Assembly (NCBI RefSeq): GCF_002265875.1 | Contig: NZ_NPFA01000007.1 | Coordinates: forward strand, 91,499-155,498 | Direction: 5' to 3' | Source: Marinococcus halophilus | GTDB lineage: Bacteria > Bacillota > Bacilli > Bacillales > Marinococcaceae | Length of the DNA: 64,000 bases | Shown here: positions 23,977 through 32,695 of the stretch, piece after piece | How the letters are laid out: every line of letters begins with the position of its first letter | Position numbering within the stretch: position 1 is the first letter of the stretch | Translations under genes and position numbers: made by a program | Notes under the pieces: generated by a model | Told to the model about the DNA's origin: nothing | Databases searched by the model: none | Seen by the model: the letters and a program-made list of their open reading frames with translations, nothing else

Positions 23977-24148
23977 GTGAGCCTGAAAGATTTCATTCTT
24001 AAAAAAGAATTTTCTTCTTCGGCAGGTACGTATACCTTCTCCAGAGGTGCATCCTGTACTGGTCCTGGTACCTGAGAGTTTTTCCTTTCCGGCTGATGGA
24101 GAGGATTGCTCCTTCGGTGCTGTAAAATACGTTTACAGGCTCTCCCAA
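23962..24148 (-). promoter_or_regulatory. tandem glycine riboswitch
   Basis: Two glycine aptamers in series, read on the minus strand. The first runs from GGGAGAGCC (about 24148) through CACCGAAGGAGCAA (24106-24119) to AACTCTCAGGTACCAGGACC (about 24060). The second runs from CACCTCTGGAGA (about 24048) through GCCGAAGAAGAAA (24011-24023) to ATCTTTCAGG and ACAGACAGAG (23969-23991). Both carry the conserved GCCGAAGG-like and CTCTCAGG-like blocks. Glycine binding probably opens transcription of the serine dehydratase genes. The remaining 24149-24419 holds the divergent promoters, which I could not place exactly. Confidence 0.85.
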
Positions 24149-24419
24149 TACATTCATCTGCGAAACCAATATTTGTGTTAATTTCAGTTTAAACATCCCT
24201 GCTGGAAAAGTAAACCTATTTTTGACAGCCGGATCTTAGCAATATACTGGAGAGAATCGGTGTAGAAAGGACTAAAGCAGGCGTACAGCTGTATTTAAGC
24301 CGTGAGTCAAAAAAATATAGTGCGGGCTTTTCTTTTAGGCCGTTATGGTTCATGATTTTAGAAGAGAGATTTAATCGCCGTACTGTTTGTGAGTTCACGG
24401 AGAAAGAAGGAAAGGATTT

Positions 24420-26153
24420 ATGCCTGGGAAAATAAAAGATATATTAATTATGCCGCAGGATTATAATAATCAGTCGCTGAAAAAGGATATGGCTGCGGGA
24501 TTTACCATCTTTGTTATGATTGTCCCGCAGGGGATGGCCTATGCCGTGCTTGCCGGCCTGCCGCCGGTCATGGGGCTGTATGCCTCTCTGCTTCCACTCA
24601 TTCTTTATGCGCTGTTTGGCACGTCAAAGCATCTGGCCATCGGCCCGGTAGCGATGGCATCCATTCTTGTGTTTTCCGGCGTATCCCTGTATGCAGATCC
24701 GTCGACGCCGGAATACGTGGGGCTTGTGCTGCTGCTGACGGTAATGGTCGGAGTGATGCAGGTCTCTCTTGGCTTGTTGAATGCCGCTGCGTTTGTAAAG
24801 TTTATTTCCCCGAATGTGATCAGCGGGTTCACGTCGGCAGTGGCGATTGCAATCGGCATGAGCCAGCTTGGCCAGTTTATGGGCATCAGCGTAGGCAGCC
24901 AGACACAGATTATTCCGCTGCTGCGGGATGTGATCGTGCATCTGCCGCAGATACATATCCCGACCCTGCTTGTAGGAATAGCCAGTCTTCTAGTGCTGAT
25001 CGGGGGCCGGAAAGCAAAACGGAATTTACCGGTTTCCCTCATCGTCGTCGTGCTGAGTATTGCGGCGGTGGCGCTTTTCCGGCTCGATAACCAGGGAGTA
25101 AGCGTCGTCGGAAGGGTGCCGCAGGGACTCCCGGCTTTTACCATTCCGGGCTTTAACCTGGCGGACATACAGGTGCTGGTCCCGACCGCGCTCACCATTG
25201 CGCTGATCGCGATGATGGAGACGCTTGCGATTACGAAAACGCTGAGTGATAAAAATGATTCCGGTATTAACCTGAATAAAGAAATCCGGGCGATCGGGTA
25301 TGCCAATATAGCCGGGCCGTTTTTTTCCTCCTATGCGGTGACCGGCAGCTTTTCAAGAAGTGCGGTCAGCTACCGGTCGGGAGCGGCCTCCCAGGCGGCG
25401 ATGATTATTACCGCAGCCGGTGTGCTGGTGACGCTTCTCTTTTTCACGTCTTTATTTTACTATCTGCCGTATGCGGTGCTTGCAGCGATTATTCTCGTTT
25501 CGGTCAGCGGCCTGATTAATATCCGGTCGTTAAAGGACGCCTTTCGCGTAAAGCCGGAGGACGGCTGGGTGTGGATCGTGACATTTGCTGCGACGCTTCT
25601 CGTCGGCATTCAGTGGGGGTTGTTAATCGGGATTGGCTTTTCCATCCTGCTGCTTTTGCGCCATATTTCCCGCCCGAATATTGTCGAAATCGGCTACGAG
25701 GAGGACACCCACAGCTATCTGGATCTGCAGCGGTTTCCGCACGCAAAGCGGGTGCCGGGCACGGTGCTCGTGCGGGCGGATACGCGCATTCATTTTTCGA
25801 ATGTCGGCTATTTCGTGAAAATGGTGGAAAAAACGATTCAGGACCGCCGCAAAACGGAAGGCGGAGGACTGAAGGCCGCGATTGACATGTCCGGGGTGAA
25901 CGACATTGATACTACGGGCATCGGCGCTCTGGAACAGATTATTGAAATGTTCCGGAGGGACCCAGGCGTGCAGGTATGGTTTGTGGAGCTGAAGGGTCCG
26001 GTCCGGGATCTGCTGCTGCGGGCCGGCTGGCAGGAAAAATACCCGGAAACGATTAAATACCAGACCCTCGAGGGCTTTCTGGAGCACGAAAGAAACGTAC
26101 CGTTTAAGCCTCCCGAGGAGCCGAAGCAGGATTCCTGGGATTATATGATTTAA
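24420..26153 (+). CDS. SulP-family anion transporter with STAS domain
   Basis: A 577-residue SLC26/SulP permease. The membrane part (about residues 18-430) holds the signature QGMAYAVLAGLPPVMGLYASLLP near residue 38. The cytoplasmic STAS domain (about 455-560) reads RADTRIHFSNVGYF and AAIDMSGVNDIDTTGIGALEQI. The substrate may be sulfate, bicarbonate or another anion; no sulfate-assimilation or carbonic anhydrase gene lies nearby to decide. The start ATG follows GAAAGGA. It lies divergent from the riboswitch operon. Confidence 0.88.
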   Translation: MPGKIKDILIMPQDYNNQSLKKDMAAGFTIFVMIVPQGMAYAVLAGLPPVMGLYASLLPLILYALFGTSKHLAIGPVAMASILVFSGVSLYADPSTPEYVGLVLLLTVMVGVMQVSLGLLNAAAFVKFISPNVISGFTSAVAIAIGMSQLGQFMGISVGSQTQIIPLLRDVIVHLPQIHIPTLLVGIASLLVLIGGRKAKRNLPVSLIVVVLSIAAVALFRLDNQGVSVVGRVPQGLPAFTIPGFNLADIQVLVPTALTIALIAMMETLAITKTLSDKNDSGINLNKEIRAIGYANIAGPFFSSYAVTGSFSRSAVSYRSGAASQAAMIITAAGVLVTLLFFTSLFYYLPYAVLAAIILVSVSGLINIRSLKDAFRVKPEDGWVWIVTFAATLLVGIQWGLLIGIGFSILLLLRHISRPNIVEIGYEEDTHSYLDLQRFPHAKRVPGTVLVRADTRIHFSNVGYFVKMVEKTIQDRRKTEGGGLKAAIDMSGVNDIDTTGIGALEQIIEMFRRDPGVQVWFVELKGPVRDLLLRAGWQEKYPETIKYQTLEGFLEHERNVPFKPPEEPKQDSWDYMI

Positions 26154-26173
26154 CATGTGTATAGTTATGGATG

Positions 26174-26206
26174 AGGCTGGCAGGGAAGTCCCCGCCAGCC
26201 TGATTT
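26174..26206 (+). terminator. terminator-like hairpin after the SulP gene
   Basis: AGGCTGGC plus GGG pair with CCC plus GCCAGCCT; the T-run is short (GATTTG). Confidence 0.55.
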
Positions 26207-26297
26207 GTGCTTCACCAGGATAAGGGAACTGCCTTTGAAAAACTGCTGTGCCAGGGTGCATAGCTATATACTACGAATTTAAAAAATTCGGAATAAC

Positions 26298-26323
26298 TGT
26301 TTAAACCATAAACTACCCGGGTA
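26298..26323 (+). promoter_or_regulatory. SigB-type promoter of the catalase gene
   Basis: GTTTAA-N14-GGGTAA, almost exactly the Bacillus SigB consensus, placed 34 bases before the start codon. SigB control of catalases is established in Bacillus (katE, katX). Confidence 0.75.
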
Positions 26324-26357
26324 AAAGTGAATAGATTTCCTAAAGGAGGTAACAGCA

Positions 26358-27995
26358 TTGAGTAAAGACCGCAATAACGAACACGACGAAGAAAAAAACG
26401 ACGATAAGCAATATAGGAATGAAGACGGTACGCTGACGACGAGACAGGGCCACCCTGTCCGGGACAACCAGAACTCGAAAACCGTCGGCAATCGCGGACC
26501 GACGACGCTTGAAAACTACGAGTTCCTGGAAAAAATCAGCCACTTTGACCGTGAACGTGTACCGGAACGGGTAGTTCACGCCCGTGGGGCAGGTGCGCAC
26601 GGCTACTTTGAAGCGTACGGTTCCTTTGGCGATGAGCCGATTTCCAAATACACACGCGCAAAAATCTTCCAGGAGGAAGGCAAGCGGACACCGGCATTTG
26701 TTCGTTTTTCCACCGTGATTCACGGCGGGACCTCCCCGGAAACGCTACGGGACCCGCGCGGATTTGCCGTGAAATTTTACACGGAAGACGGCAACTGGGA
26801 CCTCGTCGGCAATAACCTGAAGGTGTTTTTCATCCGGGACGCCATCAAATTTCCGGACGTTATTCACGCGTTGAAGCCGGATCCGGTCACGAACGTGCAG
26901 GACAGCGAACGGATCTTCGACTTTATGTCGCAGACGCCGGAAGCTATGCACATGCTGACGTTTTTATTCTCCCCGTGGGGCATTCCGGCTAACTACCGGC
27001 AGATGCAGGGCTCCGGGGTAAATACGTACAAATGGGTGAACGAAGACGGTGAAGCGGTGCTCGTGAAGTACCACTTTGAACCGATCCAGGGCATCCGCAA
27101 CCTGACCCAGGAAGAAGCGGACAGCATCCAAAGCAAAAACTTCAACCACGCCACCCAGGATCTGTACGAAGCCATTGAAGAAGGCAACTATCCGGAATGG
27201 GAGCTTCGCGTCCAGGTGATGAGCGACGACGATCATCCGGAGCTCGACTTTGACCCGCTTGATGATACGAAGCTGTGGCCGAAGGATCAATTCCCATGGA
27301 TTCCTGTCGGCAAGCTTGTGCTTGACCGCAATCCGGAGGACTACTTCAACGAAGTGGAACAGGTCGCCTTTGGTACCGGCGTTCTTGTCGACGGCATGGA
27401 TTTCTCCGATGATAAAATGCTGCAGGGCCGTACGTTCTCGTACTCCGATACGCAGCGGTACCGCGTCGGCGCCAACTATCTGCAGCTGCCGATCAACCAG
27501 GCGAAGAAAAAGGTCGCAACCAACCAGCGCGGCGGACAGATGTCGTATAAAGTCGATAACGACGAAGGCCAGAATCCACACGTGAACTACGAGCCTTCCA
27601 CAATGAATAACCTGAAGGAAGCACAGATGAGCGGCAAGCCTCACACTCCTTATACCGAAGGAGAAGTGAAAAAAGAAGCCATCGACCGCCAGAATCCTTA
27701 CCAACAAGCGGGAGAAACGTTCCGCAAGTTCAAGGAATGGGAAAAAGATGAATTAATCAAAAACCTCGTGGACAACCTGATTCCATGTAAAACGGAAATT
27801 CAGGAAGAAATGATTGCCCACTTTAAGAAGTGTGATGAGGAATACGGCCGCCGTGTTGAAGAAGGGCTGAAAAACAGCACCTCCACAGACGGCGCAGACC
27901 AGGATTCCACGCACGGCGGGCCTGCAGGCGCCACGAAAACGGAAGAAGGCGTCCAACAGGCTGAAGAGCATGGGATTCCATCGGATCCTTATTAA
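26358..27995 (+). CDS. monofunctional heme catalase, KatX-like
   Basis: A 545-residue small-subunit catalase that dismutates hydrogen peroxide. The catalytic His is in [14 protein letters not shown] (near residue 75), the Asn in [13 protein letters not shown], and the heme ligand Tyr in [14 protein letters not shown]. Length and the acidic, Asp/Glu-rich tails suggest the KatX/KatE group of Bacillus. The start is TTG, six bases after AAAGGAGGT; there is no better ATG. A SigB-type promoter precedes it and a strong hairpin follows it. Confidence 0.92.
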   Translation: MSKDRNNEHDEEKNDDKQYRNEDGTLTTRQGHPVRDNQNSKTVGNRGPTTLENYEFLEKISHFDRERVPERVVHARGAGAHGYFEAYGSFGDEPISKYTRAKIFQEEGKRTPAFVRFSTVIHGGTSPETLRDPRGFAVKFYTEDGNWDLVGNNLKVFFIRDAIKFPDVIHALKPDPVTNVQDSERIFDFMSQTPEAMHMLTFLFSPWGIPANYRQMQGSGVNTYKWVNEDGEAVLVKYHFEPIQGIRNLTQEEADSIQSKNFNHATQDLYEAIEEGNYPEWELRVQVMSDDDHPELDFDPLDDTKLWPKDQFPWIPVGKLVLDRNPEDYFNEVEQVAFGTGVLVDGMDFSDDKMLQGRTFSYSDTQRYRVGANYLQLPINQAKKKVATNQRGGQMSYKVDNDEGQNPHVNYEPSTMNNLKEAQMSGKPHTPYTEGEVKKEAIDRQNPYQQAGETFRKFKEWEKDELIKNLVDNLIPCKTEIQEEMIAHFKKCDEEYGRRVEEGLKNSTSTDGADQDSTHGGPAGATKTEEGVQQAEEHGIPSDPY

Positions 27996-28017
27996 TTCGA
28001 AGACAGCCTGAAACAAT

Positions 28018-28060
28018 AAAAGCTGAAGCTGGAGATCATTCTCCGGCTTCAGCTTTTTAA
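28018..28060. terminator. terminator after the catalase gene
   Basis: AAAGCTGAAGCTGGAG pairs with CTCCGGCTTCAGCTTT across ATCATT. It also serves the minus-strand gene ending at 28071. Confidence 0.85.
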
Positions 28061-28070
28061 TTGTTTACGA

Positions 28071-28430
28071 TTATTTATGAAAAGTATTTACATGTTCGAA
28101 AGCATATTGGAAGCCCTGGCGCGAGGTGCCCGGCAGGCGCCACTCCGGGCTCAGCACTCTGATCTTAATCAACCGCAGCAGGGTTTTTGGATCTTTCTGA
28201 AACGCTTCAATATCGAGGTTTCGGTGCAGATCAATGCGAAAGAAATCATCAGGTTTTTTTACATCCTCCTGGAAGGTGATACTGACTTCGGCTAAACGGT
28301 TGCGGCAGTGAAGAACAAACTGATACGAGCCAATGCAGCGCTGATTCTGGAAGACACTGCCGGAAAAACTGCCTGTATGGTCATCAGATGGAGGTTCTTC
28401 GTGTACAGCAGCCAGATCGAGTCGAAACAT
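28071..28430 (-). CDS. hypothetical protein
   Basis: A 119-residue soluble protein without signal peptide or membrane segment. It has an acidic N-terminal third (AAVHEEPPSDDHTG), then RCIGSYQFVLHCRNRLAEVSI, which looks like beta strands, and a C-terminal HEHVN-like end (AFEHVNTFHK). No family recognised. The ATG 28430 is favoured because AAAGGG lies nine bases upstream. It may be cotranscribed with the gene at 28500-28763 on the same strand (69-base gap). Confidence 0.5.
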   Translation of the reverse strand: MFRLDLAAVHEEPPSDDHTGSFSGSVFQNQRCIGSYQFVLHCRNRLAEVSITFQEDVKKPDDFFRIDLHRNLDIEAFQKDPKTLLRLIKIRVLSPEWRLPGTSRQGFQYAFEHVNTFHK

Positions 28431-28499
28431 GGAAAGCACCCTTTCGTAAATTTAATGGTATTTACTCTTCATTGCTATCGGGGGAACTGTAAAACTTCT

Positions 28500-28763
28500 T
28501 TAGGAGAAAAAGGAGCTCTCATCAAGAAAGCAGTGATTATTGCATAAATCATACGCCGCCCACGGGGCTTTCAACACGGCTGCATCAGAAAGAAACCGGA
28601 GCGGTGTGCCGTCCATCGCAAATGGGTGAAGGGAGTGAAATAGTTTGTCGATATTGTTGTACATTTGAGGGCATGCTTCCTGGATGTACGGTGCTAAGCT
28701 CCCGGCAGTACCGACGAGCAGTTCATTGCCGTTAAAAATATAACCAAAAGTAGATGTGTGCAT
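28500..28763 (-). CDS. short GIY-YIG-like protein (member C)
   Basis: An 87-residue protein that begins MHTSTFGYIFNGNELLVG and continues TAGSLAPYIQEA, then IDKLFHSLHPF and LSDAAVL. This is the same order of blocks as the proteins at 21972 and 62682 (F-x-Y, V/I-G-T-A, a helix with L-x-x-S-L, then S-D/E). It lacks the Arg that a working GIY-YIG centre needs. Strong ribosome binding site (AAAGGAG). A terminator-like hairpin lies 25 bases upstream of the start, so expression may be attenuated. Confidence 0.55.
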   Translation of the reverse strand: MHTSTFGYIFNGNELLVGTAGSLAPYIQEACPQMYNNIDKLFHSLHPFAMDGTPLRFLSDAAVLKAPWAAYDLCNNHCFLDESSFFS

Positions 28764-28787
28764 AAACGTTGGCTCCTTTATTATGCA

Positions 28788-28827
28788 TTAAAAAAAGCCA
28801 CTCCTATCCAAAGGATAGAAATGGCCC
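28788..28827 (-). terminator. terminator-like hairpin just upstream of member C
   Basis: Read on the minus strand, GCCATTTCTATCC pairs with GGATAGGAGTGGC across TTT and is followed by seven T. No minus-strand gene ends here. Bases 28828-29172 hold no gene I can support; on the minus strand they contain a small hairpin GTCCAG/CTGGAC near 28910. Confidence 0.65.
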
Positions 28828-29172
28828 GAAAAAAGCATTAATTCTTTTTCCTAAACCAGTTGTATATGACGCTGGGTGAACACTGAATCACTATTTGGAG
28901 TCCAGAGAAATCTGGACCCATTGTAAATATTACCCTTTAATTGATTATATATTCATGCCAAAAGAACTAATCTGCTTAAAATTTCGGAAAATAATTTCCA
29001 GGCTGTACATGTTTAAATGCAGCTGCAGTTATTGTAAATATATTACATTTAGAAGTATTCGCTTACAGATGTTTGCCGGAAAATCATTCAAGGTATAAGA
29101 ACAACGTATTCGATACTGCAGGAACCAGCTGACGAGGCACAAACACTTCATGAAATACAGGAGGCTTTAACG

Positions 29173-30243
29173 ATGGAATACATTTATTTAGGAAACTCCG
29201 GACTGCGCGTGCCAAAGTATATACTCGGGACCATTCCGTTCAGCGGAACGAAAGGATTTGAGCCGACGGGAAATATTGATGAAAACGATGCCCGCCGGAT
29301 TGTGGATATCTCGCTGGAAGCAGGCATGAACATGTTTGATACCGCAAACCTGTACTCGAAGGGCGATGCGGAACGCGTGTTGGGCTCTGCGATTAAAGGG
29401 CGCCGGGATGAAGTTCTCTTAACGTCCAAAACCGGCTTTCATTTTGACAATGATCCGAATGCCCGCGGCGCGTCCCGCAGCAACATTGAAGCGTCGATTG
29501 ACCGGACGCTGGAGCGGCTCGGCACGGACCATCTGGACGTGTATTTTGTGCACCTATGGGACGGACGCACGCCGGTGGAAGAAACCGTGGAAACGATGAC
29601 AAACCTCGTGAAATCCGGGAAAATCCGGTATTGGGGCGTTTCCAACTACAGCGGCTGGGCGCTTGCAAGAATATTCTCCGTGGCTGAGCGTCCGGGCTAC
29701 ATCCCGCCGGTTACCCAGCAGATCTACTATACGCCGGAAGCCCGCGAAGCAGAATACGAATTGCTGCCGGCAGGAAGGGAGCTTGGCGTAAGCTCAATGA
29801 TCTGGAGCCCGCTTGGCGAAGGACTGCTGAACGGTAAAATCGGCCGGAACAAAAAAGCACCGGCAAATACCCGTCAGGGCGAAGGCTGGCCGGAGCCGTG
29901 GATTCAGGATGAAGAACGGCTGTATCAAGTGATCGATGCCCTCGAAGAAGTAGCTGACGGCCGGAACGCAACCGTTCCGCAGATCGCCTATGCGTGGGTC
30001 AAAGACCGCCCGAACGTCGGCCCGATCGTCATCGCCGCCCGCAACGAAGAACAGCTGCGTGAAAACTTGGCGTCGGCAGATATGTACTTGACGCAGGAGG
30101 AGCATGACCGGATTGAATCCGTTGCGCGCCCAGCACCTATTTATCCACTGTGGCACCGGACGATGACCGGCTTTGAAATGGGAAGCCCGTCTGAAATGCC
30201 GTATTTGGAAGGATACAAGAAATCGATGGGAATGGATGAGTAA
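29173..30243 (+). CDS. aldo/keto reductase
   Basis: A 356-residue NADPH-dependent oxidoreductase with a TIM-barrel fold. The catalytic tetrad can be seen: Asp in MNMFDTANLYSKG, Tyr in the same segment, Lys in LLTSKTGF, and His in DVYFVHLWD. The C-terminal coenzyme site reads GPIVIAARNEEQLREN. Typical of the YdhF/IolS-type family; substrate unknown. It is monocistronic, with a terminator hairpin close behind it. Confidence 0.88.
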   Translation: MEYIYLGNSGLRVPKYILGTIPFSGTKGFEPTGNIDENDARRIVDISLEAGMNMFDTANLYSKGDAERVLGSAIKGRRDEVLLTSKTGFHFDNDPNARGASRSNIEASIDRTLERLGTDHLDVYFVHLWDGRTPVEETVETMTNLVKSGKIRYWGVSNYSGWALARIFSVAERPGYIPPVTQQIYYTPEAREAEYELLPAGRELGVSSMIWSPLGEGLLNGKIGRNKKAPANTRQGEGWPEPWIQDEERLYQVIDALEEVADGRNATVPQIAYAWVKDRPNVGPIVIAARNEEQLRENLASADMYLTQEEHDRIESVARPAPIYPLWHRTMTGFEMGSPSEMPYLEGYKKSMGMDE

Positions 30244-30251
30244 ATTTTAAT

Positions 30252-30298
30252 ATAATGCACTGGCAATGGAAGATCTCATTGCTGGTGCATTTTTATTA
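30252..30298 (+). terminator. terminator after the aldo/keto reductase gene
   Basis: ATGCACTGGCAATG pairs imperfectly with CATTGCTGGTGCAT and is followed by TTTTATTAT. Confidence 0.7.
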
Positions 30299-30439
30299 TC
30301 CCAGTGTATATTATAATCCGCTATTATTAATAGAAAAGATGAATTATTGATAGTTTCTAAAACGTAATTGATAGATTATGCATGTGGGCTATAGTACATT
30401 AAAAAGGGCAGATCAATATAAAATAAAGGAACGTCCGTG

Positions 30440-31189
30440 ATGACTAAGAATTATGAACGATTCCGTTCGCAATACGAACAGGAAATAGAGAAAATGAACC
30501 AGGCAGAAAACGAGGAGCTGGTGGAGCTTTATAAGGCACAAAACCGTTTTTTCGACTGTATTTTCCGCAGCCGGAAAAAAGAAGCTAAAAAAGAGCTCGC
30601 GACAATATACCGGATTATTTCGCTCGAGCCGGAAGATGAGAAGCGGCTGCAGGTGCTGAAGCAGTATTATTTCTTTTTAATAGGCGGATTTCTGGACCGC
30701 TATACTCAAACCTTTTCGTTTGATAAAAAAGCGCTTGCCGCCTCAGTAGCCCTGATTAATGTTATGGAAGAGTGGAACCTGGAAGAGGAATTTTTTGAAG
30801 GAATCAATGTATTGGTCGACGGGATGCTTGATACCACCTGGAATGAAGACATACAAGCCTATAATAATCCGATCATTTCCAGATTTATTACGCTTGTGGA
30901 GCAGCAGCTCTACCAGGCGTTAAATACGAACATCCTCGTAGGCCAGCTGGAGGTCTCCAAAAGCCATATCTCCCGGCTGGTGAACGAAGAGCTTGGCATG
31001 TCCATCCCAAACTACGTGACCCAGAAACGAATACAGGAGGCGGCATATCTCCTGCAGACTACAACGAGTCCGGTAAAAGCCATCGCTGAACGGCTGCGGT
31101 TTTCGAGCGCCAGTTATTTTGGGGTATGCTTCAAAAGCGTCTACGGATGCACACCCAGACAGTACCGTACGTTCACCGCTCAAAGGTAA
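30440..31189 (+). CDS. AraC-family transcriptional regulator
   Basis: A 249-residue regulator. The first two thirds are an all-helical region with no recognised ligand domain (for example YYFFLIGGFLDRYTQTFSF). The last 90 residues hold two helix-turn-helix motifs of AraC type (LVGQLEVSKSHISRLVNEELG and AIAERLRFSSASYFGVCFKS followed by PRQYR). The helical N-terminus recalls Firmicute regulators of the YSIRK/RofA-like kind. Its target is unclear; it lies upstream of two small genes on the same strand. Confidence 0.8.
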   Translation: MTKNYERFRSQYEQEIEKMNQAENEELVELYKAQNRFFDCIFRSRKKEAKKELATIYRIISLEPEDEKRLQVLKQYYFFLIGGFLDRYTQTFSFDKKALAASVALINVMEEWNLEEEFFEGINVLVDGMLDTTWNEDIQAYNNPIISRFITLVEQQLYQALNTNILVGQLEVSKSHISRLVNEELGMSIPNYVTQKRIQEAAYLLQTTTSPVKAIAERLRFSSASYFGVCFKSVYGCTPRQYRTFTAQR

Positions 31190-31220
31190 CAAATAACGCA
31201 GACAGAAAGGGAGAGAGACA

Positions 31221-31604
31221 ATGGTGGTCTCCTTGCAGCATTATAAAATTCAAAAAGCATTACGCAGTTTGTCAAAAGCACTGCATTGGGATCTTGGAGA
31301 AGCACTTTTGCGAAAAGACAGAGTATATCTTTCCATTTCCTGTACAGAGCGCCACCTGGTAGACCCCTATATTCGTATTCTTCAGGAACCAGAGGCCGTT
31401 TATTTTTGGGAAGTGAGTGAAGAATTGATGAATGGGCCCGTCAAAGAAGTGCTTTATGTGGGAGCAGCTTCGGAAGCCTTTGAGCGATGGGCCTGTTCAC
31501 CAATTAATAGCAGTATTAGGCAGGAGAAGGGAAAAGAAAGAATCTATGCGCACTCAGGATTTGAACCAGGCGGTAATAACATGTCTGGTGGCAAATGGCT
31601 GTGA
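31221..31604 (+). CDS. hypothetical protein with a GIY-YIG-like block (member E)
   Basis: A 127-residue protein of unknown function. In its C-terminal half, VKEVLYVGAASEAFERWA repeats the V-x-Y-I/V-G-x-A-(x)5-R pattern of the protein at 21972, including the Arg position. The final 30 residues (after about 31500) are low-complexity and overlap the next gene in another frame, so the true end is uncertain and a frameshift cannot be excluded. Start ATG after GGGAGAGAG. Confidence 0.4.
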   Translation: MVVSLQHYKIQKALRSLSKALHWDLGEALLRKDRVYLSISCTERHLVDPYIRILQEPEAVYFWEVSEELMNGPVKEVLYVGAASEAFERWACSPINSSIRQEKGKERIYAHSGFEPGGNNMSGGKWL

Positions 31605-31818
31605 AATGAAGATATCTGCGCTGGTCCGACAAGTAAGCCAAACGCTGCCATTTCCAGTACATGCTAAAGAAATAAGTGATAGAGTCAGCAGTTTAGAACA
31701 GAGAGACGCTGTGAAAAAAGTTCGATCTTCGTCAGGAGCATTGGCTGTTGTTTTACGAAAAGAAGCTTCCAGCGGTATCAGTCATTTATATAAAGAAATA
31801 ACGAGGAGCCGTCTCTAA
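31546..31818 (+). CDS. hypothetical small protein, possibly winged helix
   Basis: A 90-residue protein (MRTQDLNQAVITCLV..., KISALVRQVSQTLPF, HAKEISDRVSSLEQRDAV, then SGALAVVLRKE). The helix-helix-helix-strand order looks like a winged helix. It overlaps the previous gene by 59 bases in another frame. The start is weakly supported (AAAGAAAG). No family recognised. Confidence 0.45.
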   Translation: MRTQDLNQAVITCLVANGCEMKISALVRQVSQTLPFPVHAKEISDRVSSLEQRDAVKKVRSSSGALAVVLRKEASSGISHLYKEITRSRL

Positions 31819-31838
31819 GCGAATAGAGGCGGCTTATT
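31807..31838 (+). terminator. terminator overlapping the end of the small gene
   Basis: AGCCGTCTCT pairs with AGAGGCGGCT, then TATTTG. Confidence 0.55.
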
Positions 31839-31869
31839 TGTGTAAATAATAAAAATTTTCTCTTTGAAG

Positions 31870-32586
31870 TCAGTCAATAACGTTTAAAATATCCCGGCTG
31901 GCTCGGCGCCGGTGGGACTCCATAATGGTTCTGGCCGCTTTGCCGTCGTTTGTTTTTAGGCAGGCCACAATTGCTTCATGCTCTAAAATCGAATTGGTGG
32001 GGAGCGGGCGTTTATTTACGGTATATAAACGGGCCCGGAATAAATGGTCGGCGTGAAATTCGATTAAATCGTTCAGCCGCTCGTTTCCGGCCGCTTGAAT
32101 GATTCGTGAATGAAAATCATCGTCCAGAATAGCCCAGTTTTTCAGGTTTTTGCTTTCCAGAGCGGTTTTCTGTTCCGAAATTAAAGCTTCGAGCTGGGAA
32201 AGGGTCCCCTCGTTTGTATTTCGGACAGCCAACTCGGCAGCCAGGCCGTCCAGGCTCTCGGCAATTTCGTAGATTTCCATTAAGTTCTTACGTTCAATAG
32301 GGGTAACTGCGAAGCCCTTACGGGGAACGACCCGCACTAAGCCTTCGGTCTGCAGACGTATCAGGGCTTCCCGTACCGGGGTGCGGCTCATATCTAAAAC
32401 CTCCGCCATCTCCCTTTCCAGAACCATTTTTTCCGGGGGAAGGTAAAGGTTCCGAATCGCCTGCCGGATAATTTGATACGCTTTTTGGGGCAGGCGTTTT
32501 TCTTCTACGGAAGAAGAAAGCTGTGTTAAATGCTGGTGCAGGGTTTCATCATAAAGAATTGAAGGGGAATAATCGTTAGTGTTCAT
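31870..32586 (-). CDS. GntR-family regulator (FadR-like/FCD), probable controller of the tartrate genes
   Basis: A 238-residue regulator. The winged helix spans about residues 30-95 (MVLEREMAEVLDMSRTPVREALIRLQTEGLVRVVPRKGF), followed by an FCD effector domain with metal-binding His/Asp (DDDFHSRIIQAAGN, HEAIVACL). FCD regulators bind small carboxylates. It lies downstream of tartrate dehydrogenase on the same strand, separated by a large hairpin. The paired palindromes at 33834 and 33896 are its probable operators. Confidence 0.85.
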   Translation of the reverse strand: MNTNDYSPSILYDETLHQHLTQLSSSVEEKRLPQKAYQIIRQAIRNLYLPPEKMVLEREMAEVLDMSRTPVREALIRLQTEGLVRVVPRKGFAVTPIERKNLMEIYEIAESLDGLAAELAVRNTNEGTLSQLEALISEQKTALESKNLKNWAILDDDFHSRIIQAAGNERLNDLIEFHADHLFRARLYTVNKRPLPTNSILEHEAIVACLKTNDGKAARTIMESHRRRASRDILNVID

Positions 32587-32629
32587 CGAAAGCCTCTCCC
32601 TGTATATAAGTTTCTATCCGTTCATATAA

Positions 32630-32674
32630 AAGTATAACACCTCCTTTTTGGTTAAAAAGGAGGTGTTATACTTT
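32630..32674 (-). terminator. large hairpin between tartrate dehydrogenase and gntR
   Basis: A perfect 19-base stem whose arms begin AGTATAACACCTCC and end TACT, loop GGTT. T-rich sequence follows on both strands. It terminates most transcripts of the dehydrogenase gene on the minus strand. Confidence 0.8.
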
Positions 32675-32695
32675 TATTCTTTTATTTGCGCTTTA

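Noticed and set aside
24216-24419. 66-codon plus-strand open frame before the SulP gene.
   Set aside because: No start codon with a ribosome binding site, and it lies where the divergent promoters must be.
28895-29098. 67-codon open frame starting at TTG.
   Set aside because: No ribosome binding site, composition unlike neighbouring genes, and no recognisable features.
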